Source: Bacteroidota bacterium
GTDB taxonomy: Bacteria > Bacteroidota > Bacteroidia > Chitinophagales > Chitinophagaceae
Assembly: GCA_016711825.1 (NCBI GenBank)
Contig: JADJSG010000006.1
Location: 830,130 to 894,129, forward strand
Direction: 5' to 3'
DNA length: 64,000 bases
The position numbers and the translations under genes are program-made. Below the pieces are notes generated by a model. The model was not told where the DNA came from. It saw only the letters and a program-made list of their open reading frames with translations, and made no database searches. Below are positions 9,417 through 19,179 of this stretch, in pieces. Each line of letters opens with the position of its first letter. Position 1 is the stretch's first letter.

Positions 9417-10403
9417 TTATTTTAAAAACACCCATTGCATACTCAGCACGGATATCATGAGAAAAAAGAAGGTAAATATATTCCATTTTTCTTTACGATT
9501 TTGAAAAGATTGACTTAATAATATGCTAAAAGGGGTTAATGCAAGTATAAAATAGGAAGAAGGAAACTGCGTAGAAAGCAAAGCAATGATCAATGCGAAA
9601 AAAAGATAGACGTTGACAATTCGCCATTTTTTTCGAGTGAGTATTGCATTTTTAAAGGCGTTTTGATTCGAAACAAATACACTGATAAGCATTAAAAGGA
9701 TGCAAATCCCTATAAAGATGAATACAGGTATCGGTTGAAGTATTTTGGAGGGATATTGTAAATGATTGTTGAGGCTTGCAAGGGCCTGGGGCAGACGACC
9801 TTGTAAATAAAAAACAGCAAGCATCAGATACACTGGCGTTAAAAAACCCAATATACAAGCCACATTTTCTTGGAGTGCGAATGGTCTGAAAATCCAGAAA
9901 AACAACATGAAAAGGGGCAGAAAAAGGATGACAGGAAAATAAAACATTACGGCAACACTTAACATCAGTCCTACATTAAAGCACCACTTACGGGGTTGTG
10001 GGGTACTGCTTAATTTCAACACATAACTAAAAGCGATAAACAAAAACATATTGGCCATAAAAGCACTTCCCAGCACGTTGAATTGTGGGAAAAAGGAAGT
10101 GACGAGTATAAAAGACAAGGTCGCAAAATGATTTTTTTGGGCATGCATCTTTTGCACATTCAAAACATGATTGACATAAAGGGCGAAAATAAATTGTACC
10201 GTAATAGATAAAAAGGTATAGAAAAGTGGGTTGTTTACTAAAAAGGTTCTCCATGCATTGATATGGAAGAAAAAAGTATCAAAAGCATCCGTATCAGTAA
10301 TCATCAAAGAAGGATGAAGCAAATACTTCATTTTACACAATAGGGCAATAAAAAGCAAAGCGGTATAAGCAGAAATATCGTTGCGTTTAAATACTTGTAA
10401 CAA
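9417..10403 (-). CDS. Polytopic inner-membrane protein, DUF6427-like
   Basis: The 328-residue protein is hydrophobic almost throughout, with about nine or ten membrane helices and short loops. The start MLQVFKRNDISAYTALLFIALL and the motif FFHINAWRTFL fit a Bacteroidota family of membrane proteins I recall as DUF6427, often near purine or undecaprenyl genes; this is recognition by pattern only. Its start overlaps the end of the upstream secreted-protein gene by 17 nt, indicating translational coupling. Function unknown. Confidence 0.7.
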   Translation of the reverse strand: MLQVFKRNDISAYTALLFIALLCKMKYLLHPSLMITDTDAFDTFFFHINAWRTFLVNNPLFYTFLSITVQFIFALYVNHVLNVQKMHAQKNHFATLSFILVTSFFPQFNVLGSAFMANMFLFIAFSYVLKLSSTPQPRKWCFNVGLMLSVAVMFYFPVILFLPLFMLFFWIFRPFALQENVACILGFLTPVYLMLAVFYLQGRLPQALASLNNHLQYPSKILQPIPVFIFIGICILLMLISVFVSNQNAFKNAILTRKKWRIVNVYLFFALIIALLSTQFPSSYFILALTPFSILLSQSFQNRKEKWNIFTFFFLMISVLSMQWVFLK

Positions 10404-11856
10404 AATGATTGGGTGTTAAAAAAGTGAGTTTTAAAAAACAAACATTGTTTTTCATCATACAGGGTATCAAAAGTTCCGATTTTGAAATCTGCATGGCTGA
10501 GCGGGGCAACAAATTCCATTCATCGATTTGCTCATTGGTTTGAATTTCTTTCATATTCATTTCGCCTTTTGAGGAGACATAACAAGCCAGGAGTCGGGTG
10601 TTTTTTGAACTTAAATCATTAAAGATAAAAGCATTGCCAAGCGGATGTTGTAAAGGCGTAAAAGAGGAGAATAATCCGCCATCGTCGGTACTCAATTGTT
10701 CTTTAAGAATGGTTTGACTCCATGAAAGGGAGCCTTCATTTTTAAAACTGAAGATATAAATTTCATCGTAATAATACTCTGTCACAGTTCGAGCATTGTC
10801 CGGTACCGAAACAAACGAATTGCCTACGATGGGATTAATGGAACTAATCGTACGAATATTTTGGTAGTATTTTTCTCCAACCAACTCAAGCCCACCATCG
10901 TTTTTTAAAAAAAGGTGTCGCATTTTTATATCTTTCAAATCAGCATTGCTTTTCGAAATTTGCAAGGCTATTGGTACAAAATGACTGGTGGTAGTGGCTT
11001 GTTTTTCCTCATCGAATATAGAAAAATAAATGCCTCTTGGATTGCTGTATTTTCCATCTGAAAAAAAAGAGGCTATGTAAATATTACCATTTTTGTTATC
11101 GACAGCGAGTTGTAAATCACTTATAAAGTGCTTTTCTAAATTACTAGGAAATACCAGTAAATCTTTCGAAAAATCAGATAAGCTCAGTATTTTAAGCTCT
11201 TCCACATGTCCTCTATTGTTTGGTCGGTCAGTAGCCAGTAAATAGGGCAAGCCTTTGTTAGAAATGGCTGATTTATCAGAAAAAAAGTATTCTTTGTCTG
11301 AATAAAATTGATTGATTTGTTTTAAAATGTTTAACTCATCGTCCACAATCACAGCCTGAATGGTATTGTTGCCCGATAAATAATATGCATTGTAAAATAA
11401 GATTCTTTGTTTGTTTTCGCTTACAGAATACTTATATGGAACATAATCTTTGAGAAAGCCAATAGGTTTGGTATTGAGCAATACCGGTGATTGCCAGCTA
11501 CCATTTTCCAGTAGCTTGCTTGCATACAAATGTTGTTTTTTTGATTCTTTGATTTCATAAAAAACGAGTAATTTTTGTTGGTTGCAAACAAATCGAATAT
11601 TGGTGTATTGTTCGGGTAAAAAATCAAGTGGAAGTGATTTTTCTTTAACCATTTTGTCTGTATAAAACAGGATTTCAGCATTGGGGTTTCGTTTACGATA
11701 TACCACCATAGACTGTTGATACTTACCGATAACAGCGAAGTCATCGACTCGGATATTAAAATCTTCTTTTTCAGACAAATATAGTTTTTGCGCATCTGCG
11801 GCTATAAATAGACTGCAACAAAGTACAATAAAGAATAACTTTCTTATTTTGAGCAT
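10387..11856 (-). CDS. Large secreted protein, unknown function
   Basis: The frame opens at 11886, but the Met at 11856 directly precedes a good signal peptide (MLKIRKLFFIVLCCSLFIAADAQ), so I prefer that start (489 residues). The mature protein is beta-rich with repeated segments of the type 'ilslsdfskdllvf' and 'niyiasff', suggesting a beta-propeller-like fold. No catalytic motif was recognised. The gene overlaps the DUF6427-like gene at its 3' end and is divergent from the TIGR01777 epimerase, with about 75 nt between the starts. Confidence 0.65.
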   Translation of the reverse strand: MLKIRKLFFIVLCCSLFIAADAQKLYLSEKEDFNIRVDDFAVIGKYQQSMVVYRKRNPNAEILFYTDKMVKEKSLPLDFLPEQYTNIRFVCNQQKLLVFYEIKESKKQHLYASKLLENGSWQSPVLLNTKPIGFLKDYVPYKYSVSENKQRILFYNAYYLSGNNTIQAVIVDDELNILKQINQFYSDKEYFFSDKSAISNKGLPYLLATDRPNNRGHVEELKILSLSDFSKDLLVFPSNLEKHFISDLQLAVDNKNGNIYIASFFSDGKYSNPRGIYFSIFDEEKQATTTSHFVPIALQISKSNADLKDIKMRHLFLKNDGGLELVGEKYYQNIRTISSINPIVGNSFVSVPDNARTVTEYYYDEIYIFSFKNEGSLSWSQTILKEQLSTDDGGLFSSFTPLQHPLGNAFIFNDLSSKNTRLLACYVSSKGEMNMKEIQTNEQIDEWNLLPRSAMQISKSELLIPCMMKNNVCFLKLTFLTPNHFVTSI

Positions 11857-11932
11857 AGACAACATAACTTGCACAAAAGTAAGCAATAAAAGGACGTGTG
11901 TCTATAAAAAATTCAACAACAAGTACATAGAT

Positions 11933-12831
11933 ATGGCTACAGTTATTATCACAGGCGGGACAGGCATGGTTGGCACATTACTTAGTAAGATGCTTATTGA
12001 CAGAGGCGATAAAGTCATCATCCTGACTACTCAAAAGAAGCTGAGTCACCCCAATGCTCAGATACAGTATGTATATTGGCAACCCAGCCAGCAATTGATT
12101 GATCTAAATTTTGGTATTGACTCATGCAGTATCATCAATTTAGCCGGTGCAGGGGTGGCCGATAAACGATGGAGCCCCGCAAGAAAAATAGAAATACGAG
12201 ACAGCAGAGTGATGAGTTTACAAACCTTATACCAGGCTATTGCTACAAAACAAATTAAAGCCAATAAGGTGGTATCTGCTTCTGCCATTGGTTATTATGC
12301 GCCAAGTATGGGTATTTTGCATGAGACCGCCCCGGCTGATCAACATTTTTTATCTGAAACTTGTGTATTGTGGGAGCATGAGGCGTTAAAATTGCAAGCA
12401 TTGCAAGTACAAACAGCCATTGCGCGTATCGGCATTGTGTTGAGTCAAGACGGTGGCGCATTGAAAGCCTTTTAAATTCCTTTAATTTTGGGGTGGCCGG
12501 CATACCGGGTGATGGTAAACAAATAGTGAGCTGGGTACATATTGAAGATATTTGTAGATTATTGTTATATTTGTTAGATACTCCTACCCAGGGTATTTAC
12601 AATGCAGTGGCTGATATACCTGTGTCAACTAATGAGTTATTTGCGGAACTTTTAAAATATAAAAAGGGGATTAAAGTACATATCCCAACCTGGGTGATCA
12701 AGCTTATGTTGGGCGAAATGAGTACAGAGATATTAAAAAGTGCTCATGTGAGTAATTTGAAAATTAGGGAACAAGGATTTAGCTTTCATTATAAAAATAT
12801 AGATGAAGCGATAAAAAATTTGCTAGGATAA
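11933..12831 (+). CDS. TIGR01777 family (YfcH/SDR39U1-like) NAD-dependent epimerase, one-base frameshift
   Basis: The start at 11933 (MATVIITGGTGMVGTLL) gives a Rossmann motif GGTGMVG at the N-terminus; an upstream in-frame ATG at 11849 only adds an unlikely extension. NLAGAGVADKRW and SASAIGYY are hallmarks of the TIGR01777 branch of atypical SDRs. The second half (12493-12831) has VSWVHIEDICRLLLYLLD and a C-terminal DUF1731-like part. Adding one T to the run at 12470-12473 joins both into 299 residues, the family length. The substrate of these cytosolic enzymes is unknown. Confidence 0.88.
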
Positions 12832-12845
12832 ATCCTAACAAATTT

Positions 12846-13250
12846 TTATTTTTCTTCACTTGGTGTTACTTCATCATGGTTTTCAATCAGATTGAGTCCA
12901 TATTGAAGGATGTTTCTTGATACTTCTTTGAGTTTATCTGAATTTTTCGCTACCAAAGCAGCCACCGCAAATTGCACAACTGTACCTAATACTTTACCCA
13001 TTGCCGTGTCGCCATTTTTTACTAATATTTTCTTTGTTACAAAACCAGTGGCCAAACCCAATAAAGAATCGATCAGTTTGTCTTTAATTTCTGGCATATT
13101 CAAAGATGACTCGAGTGTGTTTTTGATGATATTCATCGGTTTCACACTTTCGTAAATATTTGAAAACTCAAGTTTAATTTCAGACAACGCTTCAGTCTGT
13201 TGATATTCTAATTGTTGTATCCTTTCTTTTAATAATGATGTACTATTCAT
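12846..13250 (-). CDS. Envelope-stress operon protein, unknown function
   Basis: The 134-residue protein has a coiled-coil-prone N-terminus (LLKERIQQLEYQQTEALSEIK) and two moderately hydrophobic segments (LIDSLLGLATGFVTKKILV and VLGTVVQFAVAALVA). It could be a peripheral or hairpin membrane protein. It is the last gene of a four-gene minus-strand operon with a holin-like protein, a YtxH protein and an lmo0937-like protein. That grouping is common in Bacteroidota and linked to general or osmotic stress; the link is inference from the neighbours. Confidence 0.7.
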   Translation of the reverse strand: MNSTSLLKERIQQLEYQQTEALSEIKLEFSNIYESVKPMNIIKNTLESSLNMPEIKDKLIDSLLGLATGFVTKKILVKNGDTAMGKVLGTVVQFAVAALVAKNSDKLKEVSRNILQYGLNLIENHDEVTPSEEK

Positions 13251-13258
13251 AATAATTA

Positions 13259-13603
13259 TTAAAATTTTAAAAGTTGTTTAATGATATAGTTACAAATAGG
13301 ATGTTTCAATAATTGGTGACGAAATAAATATAAAATCAATGCAATGAGGGCATAAAAAGAACCGACAATAAAAAATCCGTAATATATTTTGCCCAACATG
13401 TCACCTATCCAGACAGCCAAACCTATATTGATAAAAAATGTAAAAATAGTCAGTACTAAAATAATCGTCAATCTTGATAGAAAAGATGAAACAAAGTCAG
13501 CTGTTTTATCTATACTTTTAAGTTTTATCAACTCTATAGATGATTTGCCATAATCTGTAGCCTTATGTAAAAGCGATTCTAAAGGGGATTCTTCAGGATT
13601 CAT
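13259..13603 (-). CDS. Phage-holin-family-like (superfamily III type) membrane protein
   Basis: The 114-residue protein has a helical N-terminal part (SLLHKATDYGKSSIELIKLKSIDKTADFVSSF), then two long membrane helices (LTIILVLTIFTFFINIGLAVWIG and YYGFFIVGSFYALIALILYLF), and a basic tail. This layout fits the 'phage holin family' proteins of Bacteroidota genomes that sit beside YtxH genes and are not phage genes. It lies 8 nt before the downstream gene and 42 nt after the YtxH gene. Confidence 0.75.
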   Translation of the reverse strand: MNPEESPLESLLHKATDYGKSSIELIKLKSIDKTADFVSSFLSRLTIILVLTIFTFFINIGLAVWIGDMLGKIYYGFFIVGSFYALIALILYLFRHQLLKHPICNYIIKQLLKF

Positions 13604-13645
13604 TTTAAAAATATTTATTCGATTAGAATACTCAAAAGTATGAAA

Positions 13646-13936
13646 TTAATTTGTAAGGGTTTTCTTTACATCTTTCATTTCATTTTTTAATTCAGTAAAT
13701 TTCTCACTACCTTTTTCTAAAAATGATTCAGCTTCTTCTGAAGTTATTTGATATTTTTCGCGTAATCCGCTAAGCAATTCATTTAATTTGTCTTTGACAA
13801 ACCCAGTATAATCTTCTTTTTTCTTAAGAATTTTACCTCTTGTTTTTGATCCTTTGTCAGGAGCAACTAAAATACCGACAATAGCTCCAGCTGCTGCGCC
13901 TACTAATATGCCTGTTAATAATTTTGATGGTTTCAT
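13646..13936 (-). CDS. YtxH domain-containing protein
   Basis: The 96-residue protein shows the YtxH pattern: a glycine-rich N-terminal membrane helix (LTGILVGAAAGAIVGILVAPDKGSKTR) followed by a charged amphipathic helix with heptad-like spacing. YtxH-type proteins are stress-induced in many bacteria. It is the second gene of the envelope-stress operon. Confidence 0.88.
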   Translation of the reverse strand: MKPSKLLTGILVGAAAGAIVGILVAPDKGSKTRGKILKKKEDYTGFVKDKLNELLSGLREKYQITSEEAESFLEKGSEKFTELKNEMKDVKKTLTN

Positions 13937-13975
13937 GATATGTAAGTTTTAAAAATGATAAAAAAAATTGTTGAA

Positions 13976-14125
13976 CTATTTATTGCTTCTGATGATATTA
14001 AGCAAAACAGAAACGAGTGCGATGACTAATAAAATATGGATTACCGAACCAGCACTATAGCCAAAGTATCCGATTGCCCATAAGATGATGAGTACCACTG
14101 CGATTAAATAAAGGATGTTTCCCAT
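13976..14125 (-). CDS. lmo0937 family membrane protein
   Basis: The 49-residue product starts at the ATG at 14125 (MGNILYLIAVVLIILWAIGYFGY); an in-frame ATG at 14170 would add an unlikely leader. Two membrane helices with the WAIGYFGYSAGSVIHILLVIA motif and a short basic tail match the lmo0937 family. It is the promoter-proximal gene of the operon. A TATTTTTG element (minus strand, 14184-14191) lies about 60 nt upstream and fits the -7 consensus. Confidence 0.88.
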   Translation of the reverse strand: MGNILYLIAVVLIILWAIGYFGYSAGSVIHILLVIALVSVLLNIIRSNK

Positions 14126-14674
14126 GATTGATTGTTTTAAAAGTTGAAAATGTTGTTTTAAAAAAAGCACTTGCTTGTAGTTGCAAAAATAAAATTTATC
14201 ATAAAGACTATTGTTACATGGTGATTGATAAAATTTACATAATTGTTTTATTCTGTTTGTTGTATTATACTTCAGATTTCATTTTACCACATCATACAAC
14301 GCCAAACCAAAGACTTATGAAATATTAAAAACCATCGTGCGCAATACATTATATAATCACACAAAGCGAATGCTCAAAGTTAAATCAGGTATCATACTTA
14401 CTTATATAAATCATCGTATTCATAAATCAACTATTTATAATGTATTGTTTCTATAAAGATACAAAAAAATGTTATCATTTTTATGAATCTTAAAATGATA
14501 AACAAATGCTGATGAGAAGTATACTGATACATACAATTAGATACAATAAGTCTATTGAATCATGCAATTCATTCATATATTTATTAAACAATATAGAATG
14601 ATTTTTATGCTAAAAATTTGGCTTTGAGATGTACTTCCATTTAACAAAACACTATGCCTTAAAATGCATAAGAT
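14126..14674. other. Intergenic region of about 550 bases
   Basis: This region separates the envelope-stress operon (promoter side at the low end) from the 3' end of the tam operon. It is A/T-rich. Short open frames here show no protein-like pattern and no RNA gene was recognised. A possible -7 box for the operon is at 14184-14191 on the minus strand. Confidence 0.5.
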
Positions 14675-16865
14675 TTATTTTTTCTTCTTCTTGTTTCCTT
14701 TCTTCAACTGCTTTAAGTTTTTTTGCAGGTTCAAGGCATTTTTGCTCATGACCGTTTTTTGTACGCCTTCAAAAATGCTTTTCCAAATGAGGTTAAAAAA
14801 AGATTTATTCAATTCTCGATTATAGGTAAAATCTGCATCTCTTACTACGCCTTTGCTAGGGTTATCATTTTTGATTAATGCATTGCTCAATTTATTGGCC
14901 CATTTTTTTGCTTTTAAGGAGTCGCCTTCCATGTCTTTTTTAAACGTTTCAATATTTAAATTTTGGTAAAGCAAGGTCAACTTGCCCTGCGCCTGAAGAT
15001 CGTTGCCTGTCATAGAAAAATTTAATCTATTGATTTGTCCACTTACGCTTGTCATACCTAAAGGCAGTGATATGGCATTGAAAGCAGCAGCATCCATCTG
15101 GGTTATTTGACCTGTCATATCAAAGGCGCCATTGTTGGCCCCAAGTTGTAAATTCCATTGGGTACTTGCCTGACCTTTATTTAAAAATGTACCAATTGCC
15201 TTCATTCTCAACACAGATTGTTGCTTGATTCGTTCAGGGATATTGGTGATATTTTCAATAGTAGCATTGACTCCCGTAAATAATACATTACCTACTTCTT
15301 TGCTTGCTTCAGCACGTTCTCTGTATGATATATAGCTGTTTTGAATGATTGCTTTTTTAATATATACAGGCACTTGAAGTTTTAGTAACATTTGATGGGG
15401 ATACTTACCTACTTTGCTTTCAGGATTAATAGGTAATGTACGATCATTATACACTTTAAGACTCAAGCTTAAGGCCGCTTGTTGTATGTCTATGATTGAT
15501 TCATTTATGGCTTTATTGATGTTTAACCCATTGAGTTTAATATTTGAAATTTGAATATTATAAAAATCGCCTTGCTTCACAGATTTACGTACAAATTCGC
15601 TTTCTGTTATTCGTGGTGTTACATTCACTTGTTTGATACTAGCCGATTGGTTTTTTCTATCTAGTTCAATACCCTTGATGGCAATGGTATACATATTGTC
15701 TTTGGTTAAAAGTGAAAACCCATCTGTACTTAATTTCCAGTCAGCCCGATCAATAATATTTTTCAAATTATTTCCTTCTAACACATTGATTTCATTGCTT
15801 ACTGAAAATTTCACATTGGTGACAGTGATAGCTGCCTTCTCAGGATGTTGTTTGTCTTTGATGATCAATGTGGTATTTCCAAGTTGTAAAGATCCAATTT
15901 CCACTTCATCAAAAAAAGCTTCTGGAAATTCAAAGGGCTTCGTTTTTATTTTACTATTGGCTTCACTTTTTTTAGCTATGTATATCGTTACTAAACCACC
16001 TGCACTTGATACTTTACCCGTTTGTAATTTATGTTGTGTAATAAATGCATTCACATTTAAGTTATTAAAATGAAGGGTATTTAATTTCGAAGTGGGTATA
16101 TTATTGTCATTGGTAAAAGATACAATTTGTGCGATGTCGAGGCTTTTATTGCTGGAATTATAGTCTACCTTTTTTAAATAAATTTTTTCATATTGCTGTT
16201 TACCTTTAAAGTAAATACTGTCAACAGTGGCTGATATATTGTCGATAAAATAACTGAGGATATTGCTATAATCTTTGGTACTATCTACTTTAAATTGTGT
16301 CAGGAGTATATTCGCATTGCTCATACGTGTTTGTATAACGCCATTTTTATTTTTGCTGATAAATGTACAAGCCCTAATCTCAATATGGTCAGCCTTGACG
16401 GAACTAAATTCGCCAACCATTTTTTTATAAATGGCCAGGGTGTCTTCAAGCTTTAATTGATTGGCACCTGTGTTGATTATTTGAATGATAGGTCCATCTA
16501 TGATTATACTTTTTGCATGGACTACTTTATTTTTCTAAGTATGCTTGCATATCAATACCTGAAGCACTTACCGACTTTATAAAAATATTAATCAATACAT
16601 TGGGCAAACTGTCGGTACTTTTTAAAAGTGCTGCTTGTTCTGAATCTGATTGTAAATAAATATTTCTAAAATACGCATTCCCGTTCACTTCATCAATCAT
16701 CGAACTGTCATATTTGAGGTAATATAAACTATCTGTTTTATCGCTGATGGTTTGTTGAATAAAATGTTTTACAAGTCCTTTTTTATTGACTTGCAAATAC
16801 CAGTACACCCCAGCCGCGGCTAATAATAACGTGACTAATACAATAGCTAAAATCTTTTTTTTCAT
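14675..16865 (-). CDS. Membrane-anchored AsmA-like protein of the tam operon, one-base frameshift
   Basis: A single N-terminal membrane helix (ILAIVLVTLLLAAAGVYWYL) precedes a long beta-rich periplasmic region with alternating hydrophobic strands, as in AsmA/DUF748-type proteins. The C-terminus is a lysine run. Frames 16527-16865 and 14675-16420 join when one base is removed from the T run at 16530-16534; the restored sequence reads on without stops, giving about 729 residues. It follows tamL by 20 nt. Envelope lipid transport or outer-membrane assembly is suggested by context only. It may instead be a TamB-like paralogue. Confidence 0.75.
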
Positions 16866-16885
16866 AGTTTGATTTTTTATTTTTT

Positions 16886-19176
16886 TTAAAATGGATATCC
16901 AATGGCGATATTTAATATCAGATTTTCACGACGCCATTTTCCGCTCAATACATCAATACTGTTTAACACCCATCGTTCTTTTTCAGGATAAAAGGGTTTT
17001 CGCAAAGGCATTCCTAAGTCGAGTCGAATTAATAAAACTTTTAAATCATAGCGCAAACCGAAGCCTGTGGCAACAGCTAATTCACTTAAACTACTTTTTT
17101 TCAATTGACCCGCTTTGCCAAACAGAAAAGTATCTTTGGTCCACATATTTCCGGCATCAACAAATACAGCACTTCCCAAACTACCAATGAGTGGTATTCT
17201 GATTTCGCTGTTTAATAAAAATTTATAATCACCTCCAATAATGAGAAAATATCGTTGATCGTCAGCAGTGGGTAAGTATGAGCCGGGGCCTAATTGTTTT
17301 ATCCTAAAACCACGAATCGAATTGGATCCTCCTACTACATACTGTTTTGAAAAAGGGAGAATATTTGAATTATTGTAAGGCAGACTGATTCCTATTTGTA
17401 TTCTATTGGCCCAGCTTATACCCGCATTCAATTTTTTCTGATATCTGATTTCAAGGTCTCCTTTTGCATACTGTGCGAACGGAGTATTGAATATCATTTT
17501 TTCCCTTACATTTTTTGCCCCTGTGATGAGTCCTGCAATATTGCCACTTAAATCAACACTGGCATTTAGGTACCATAAATCTTTTTTAATGGATTGAGTG
17601 TATTAAGTGTATAGCTATAAAAAGAACCCAGAATGGCTTCTGAATACACATTTGTAAGAATGGTAGGGTTACCTGCTGCTTCGGCATAAAAATCGGGTGT
17701 TACATTGGAAGCGCGAATATAGCTGATGGCTACAGGTGCAAGTGTATGTTCTTTATTACTTGTTTCTTTCCAGTTATATTCATACTGCGTTCGGAAAACA
17801 TTTTTTGTATAAAAATCTTGTTTACGAAACCATTCATACCCCAGCAATAATCGGGTATGAGGGGTATAAAAATTGCTTTCTTTAAATTTTACAAAAGGAA
17901 TGATAAATCGTGGAAATGTTAAAGCCAATTCGGCACCTACACGATAATTATTATTCTTTTTTAAGGAATCATCAAAAGATATTTCAAGTCCACCATAGGT
18001 TTTAAAGGTTAAGAGTTCTGCATTTTTAAACGTATTTCTATTTCGCCAGTTGAGACTTAATTGAGAACCGATATACCTATTTTCTTTTGAAAAGGCATCT
18101 AGCTGTGCTTGAAATGATTTTCGTTTAGTAGGGGTAAGATAATACGTAACACCCAAGGTATAGATTTGCGTATTTGTATCGGTGAGGGGGGTAAACTGGT
18201 TTTTGACAAATTTAAATGTTCCTAAATTGATAAAACGATTGAGTGTTTTATTTTGTTCAATGCTGCTATAGATAGAACCTGGACGAAAGGTAACCACCCG
18301 TTTAAAGAGCTTGGGGTTAAACTTCTTATTTTGTTTAATCCTTAAGCTATCAAAAGTAATCATCTCATCGTTTAGGGTATCTTTATCCTGACTTAATAAA
18401 TTGTAATTTGGATACAAGGTGATATTGTCAATGGTATAAGGATGTTTGGCTTGTACAGGGGTTTCTTGTTTTAAGTTGAGGTATAGATGTACACCATGAT
18501 TGCCAATGGTACTATCGGCATAAGCCATTAAAAAATCGGGGTTAAAAAAGTAATACCCTTGTGTTTTCAACTTCATATCTAATCGTGAGCGCTCTGCAGT
18601 AATATCTTCCAGGTTATAGGATTTGCCAACACTTAATAAACTTTCCTTTTGTTGTTCTTTTTCTAATAATAGCAACAAAGGCGATTTGTCTGATACCCAT
18701 GTGATTTCTTTGACATCATATTGTGGCAATACTTTTGCATGATAATGCGCTTTGATTAAGTAGCCTTTCGATGCACTATCACCCTCTACTACAGAATGAA
18801 AATAGCCATTGTTTTCAAGTACCGATTGCATGTTTTCGGCGCTTAATTTAGGATTTAGTTTATTACTCAATACAGGCGGTTCACCTAATTTATCTCGCAA
18901 AAAGGTTCTAAACCCTTTTTTCTTTTTTGGCTCGCCAATCACAAACCACCACCATACTTTATAGGGTTGCCCTAAAATGAATTTATTCCTTTTTGGTCTG
19001 GAAGCAATTTTAATTTTTTTTCTCAGTTTACTCACCGATGTCTTCACACCTTTTGCTTTCTCAATTTTAATGGTAGCCCCTTTATACAGTTTTTCATCTG
19101 CGGGTATAAATCTTTTTACACCACATGCCTGTAACAGGCAAATAGCAAAAAATAATATGTAACCACCTTTCTTCAT
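16886..19176 (-). CDS. tamL: TamL-type BamA/TamA family outer-membrane lipoprotein, one-base frameshift
   Basis: The lipoprotein signal (MKKGGYILFFAICLLQAC, Cys18) is followed by the 'VKRFIPADEKLYKGATIKIE' start, POTRA-like repeats, and an Omp85 barrel. The barrel end has VVGGSNSIRGFRIKQLGPGSY, the conserved RGF motif of Omp85 proteins. Frames 17566-19176 and 16886-17497 join when one base is added to the T run at 17582-17587, giving about 763 residues. Bacteroidota carry lipidated TamA variants (TamL) paired with TamB, and the gene starts 4 nt after tamB ends, which supports the assignment. Confidence 0.88.
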
Positions 19177-19179
19177 CCT

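Noticed and set aside
13259..13603. Prophage holin
   Set aside because: No phage genes are nearby; the YtxH and lmo0937 neighbours mark a chromosomal stress operon.
15633..16073. 146-codon plus-strand frame opposite the AsmA-like gene
   Set aside because: It is antisense to a well-supported CDS and has no recognisable domain.
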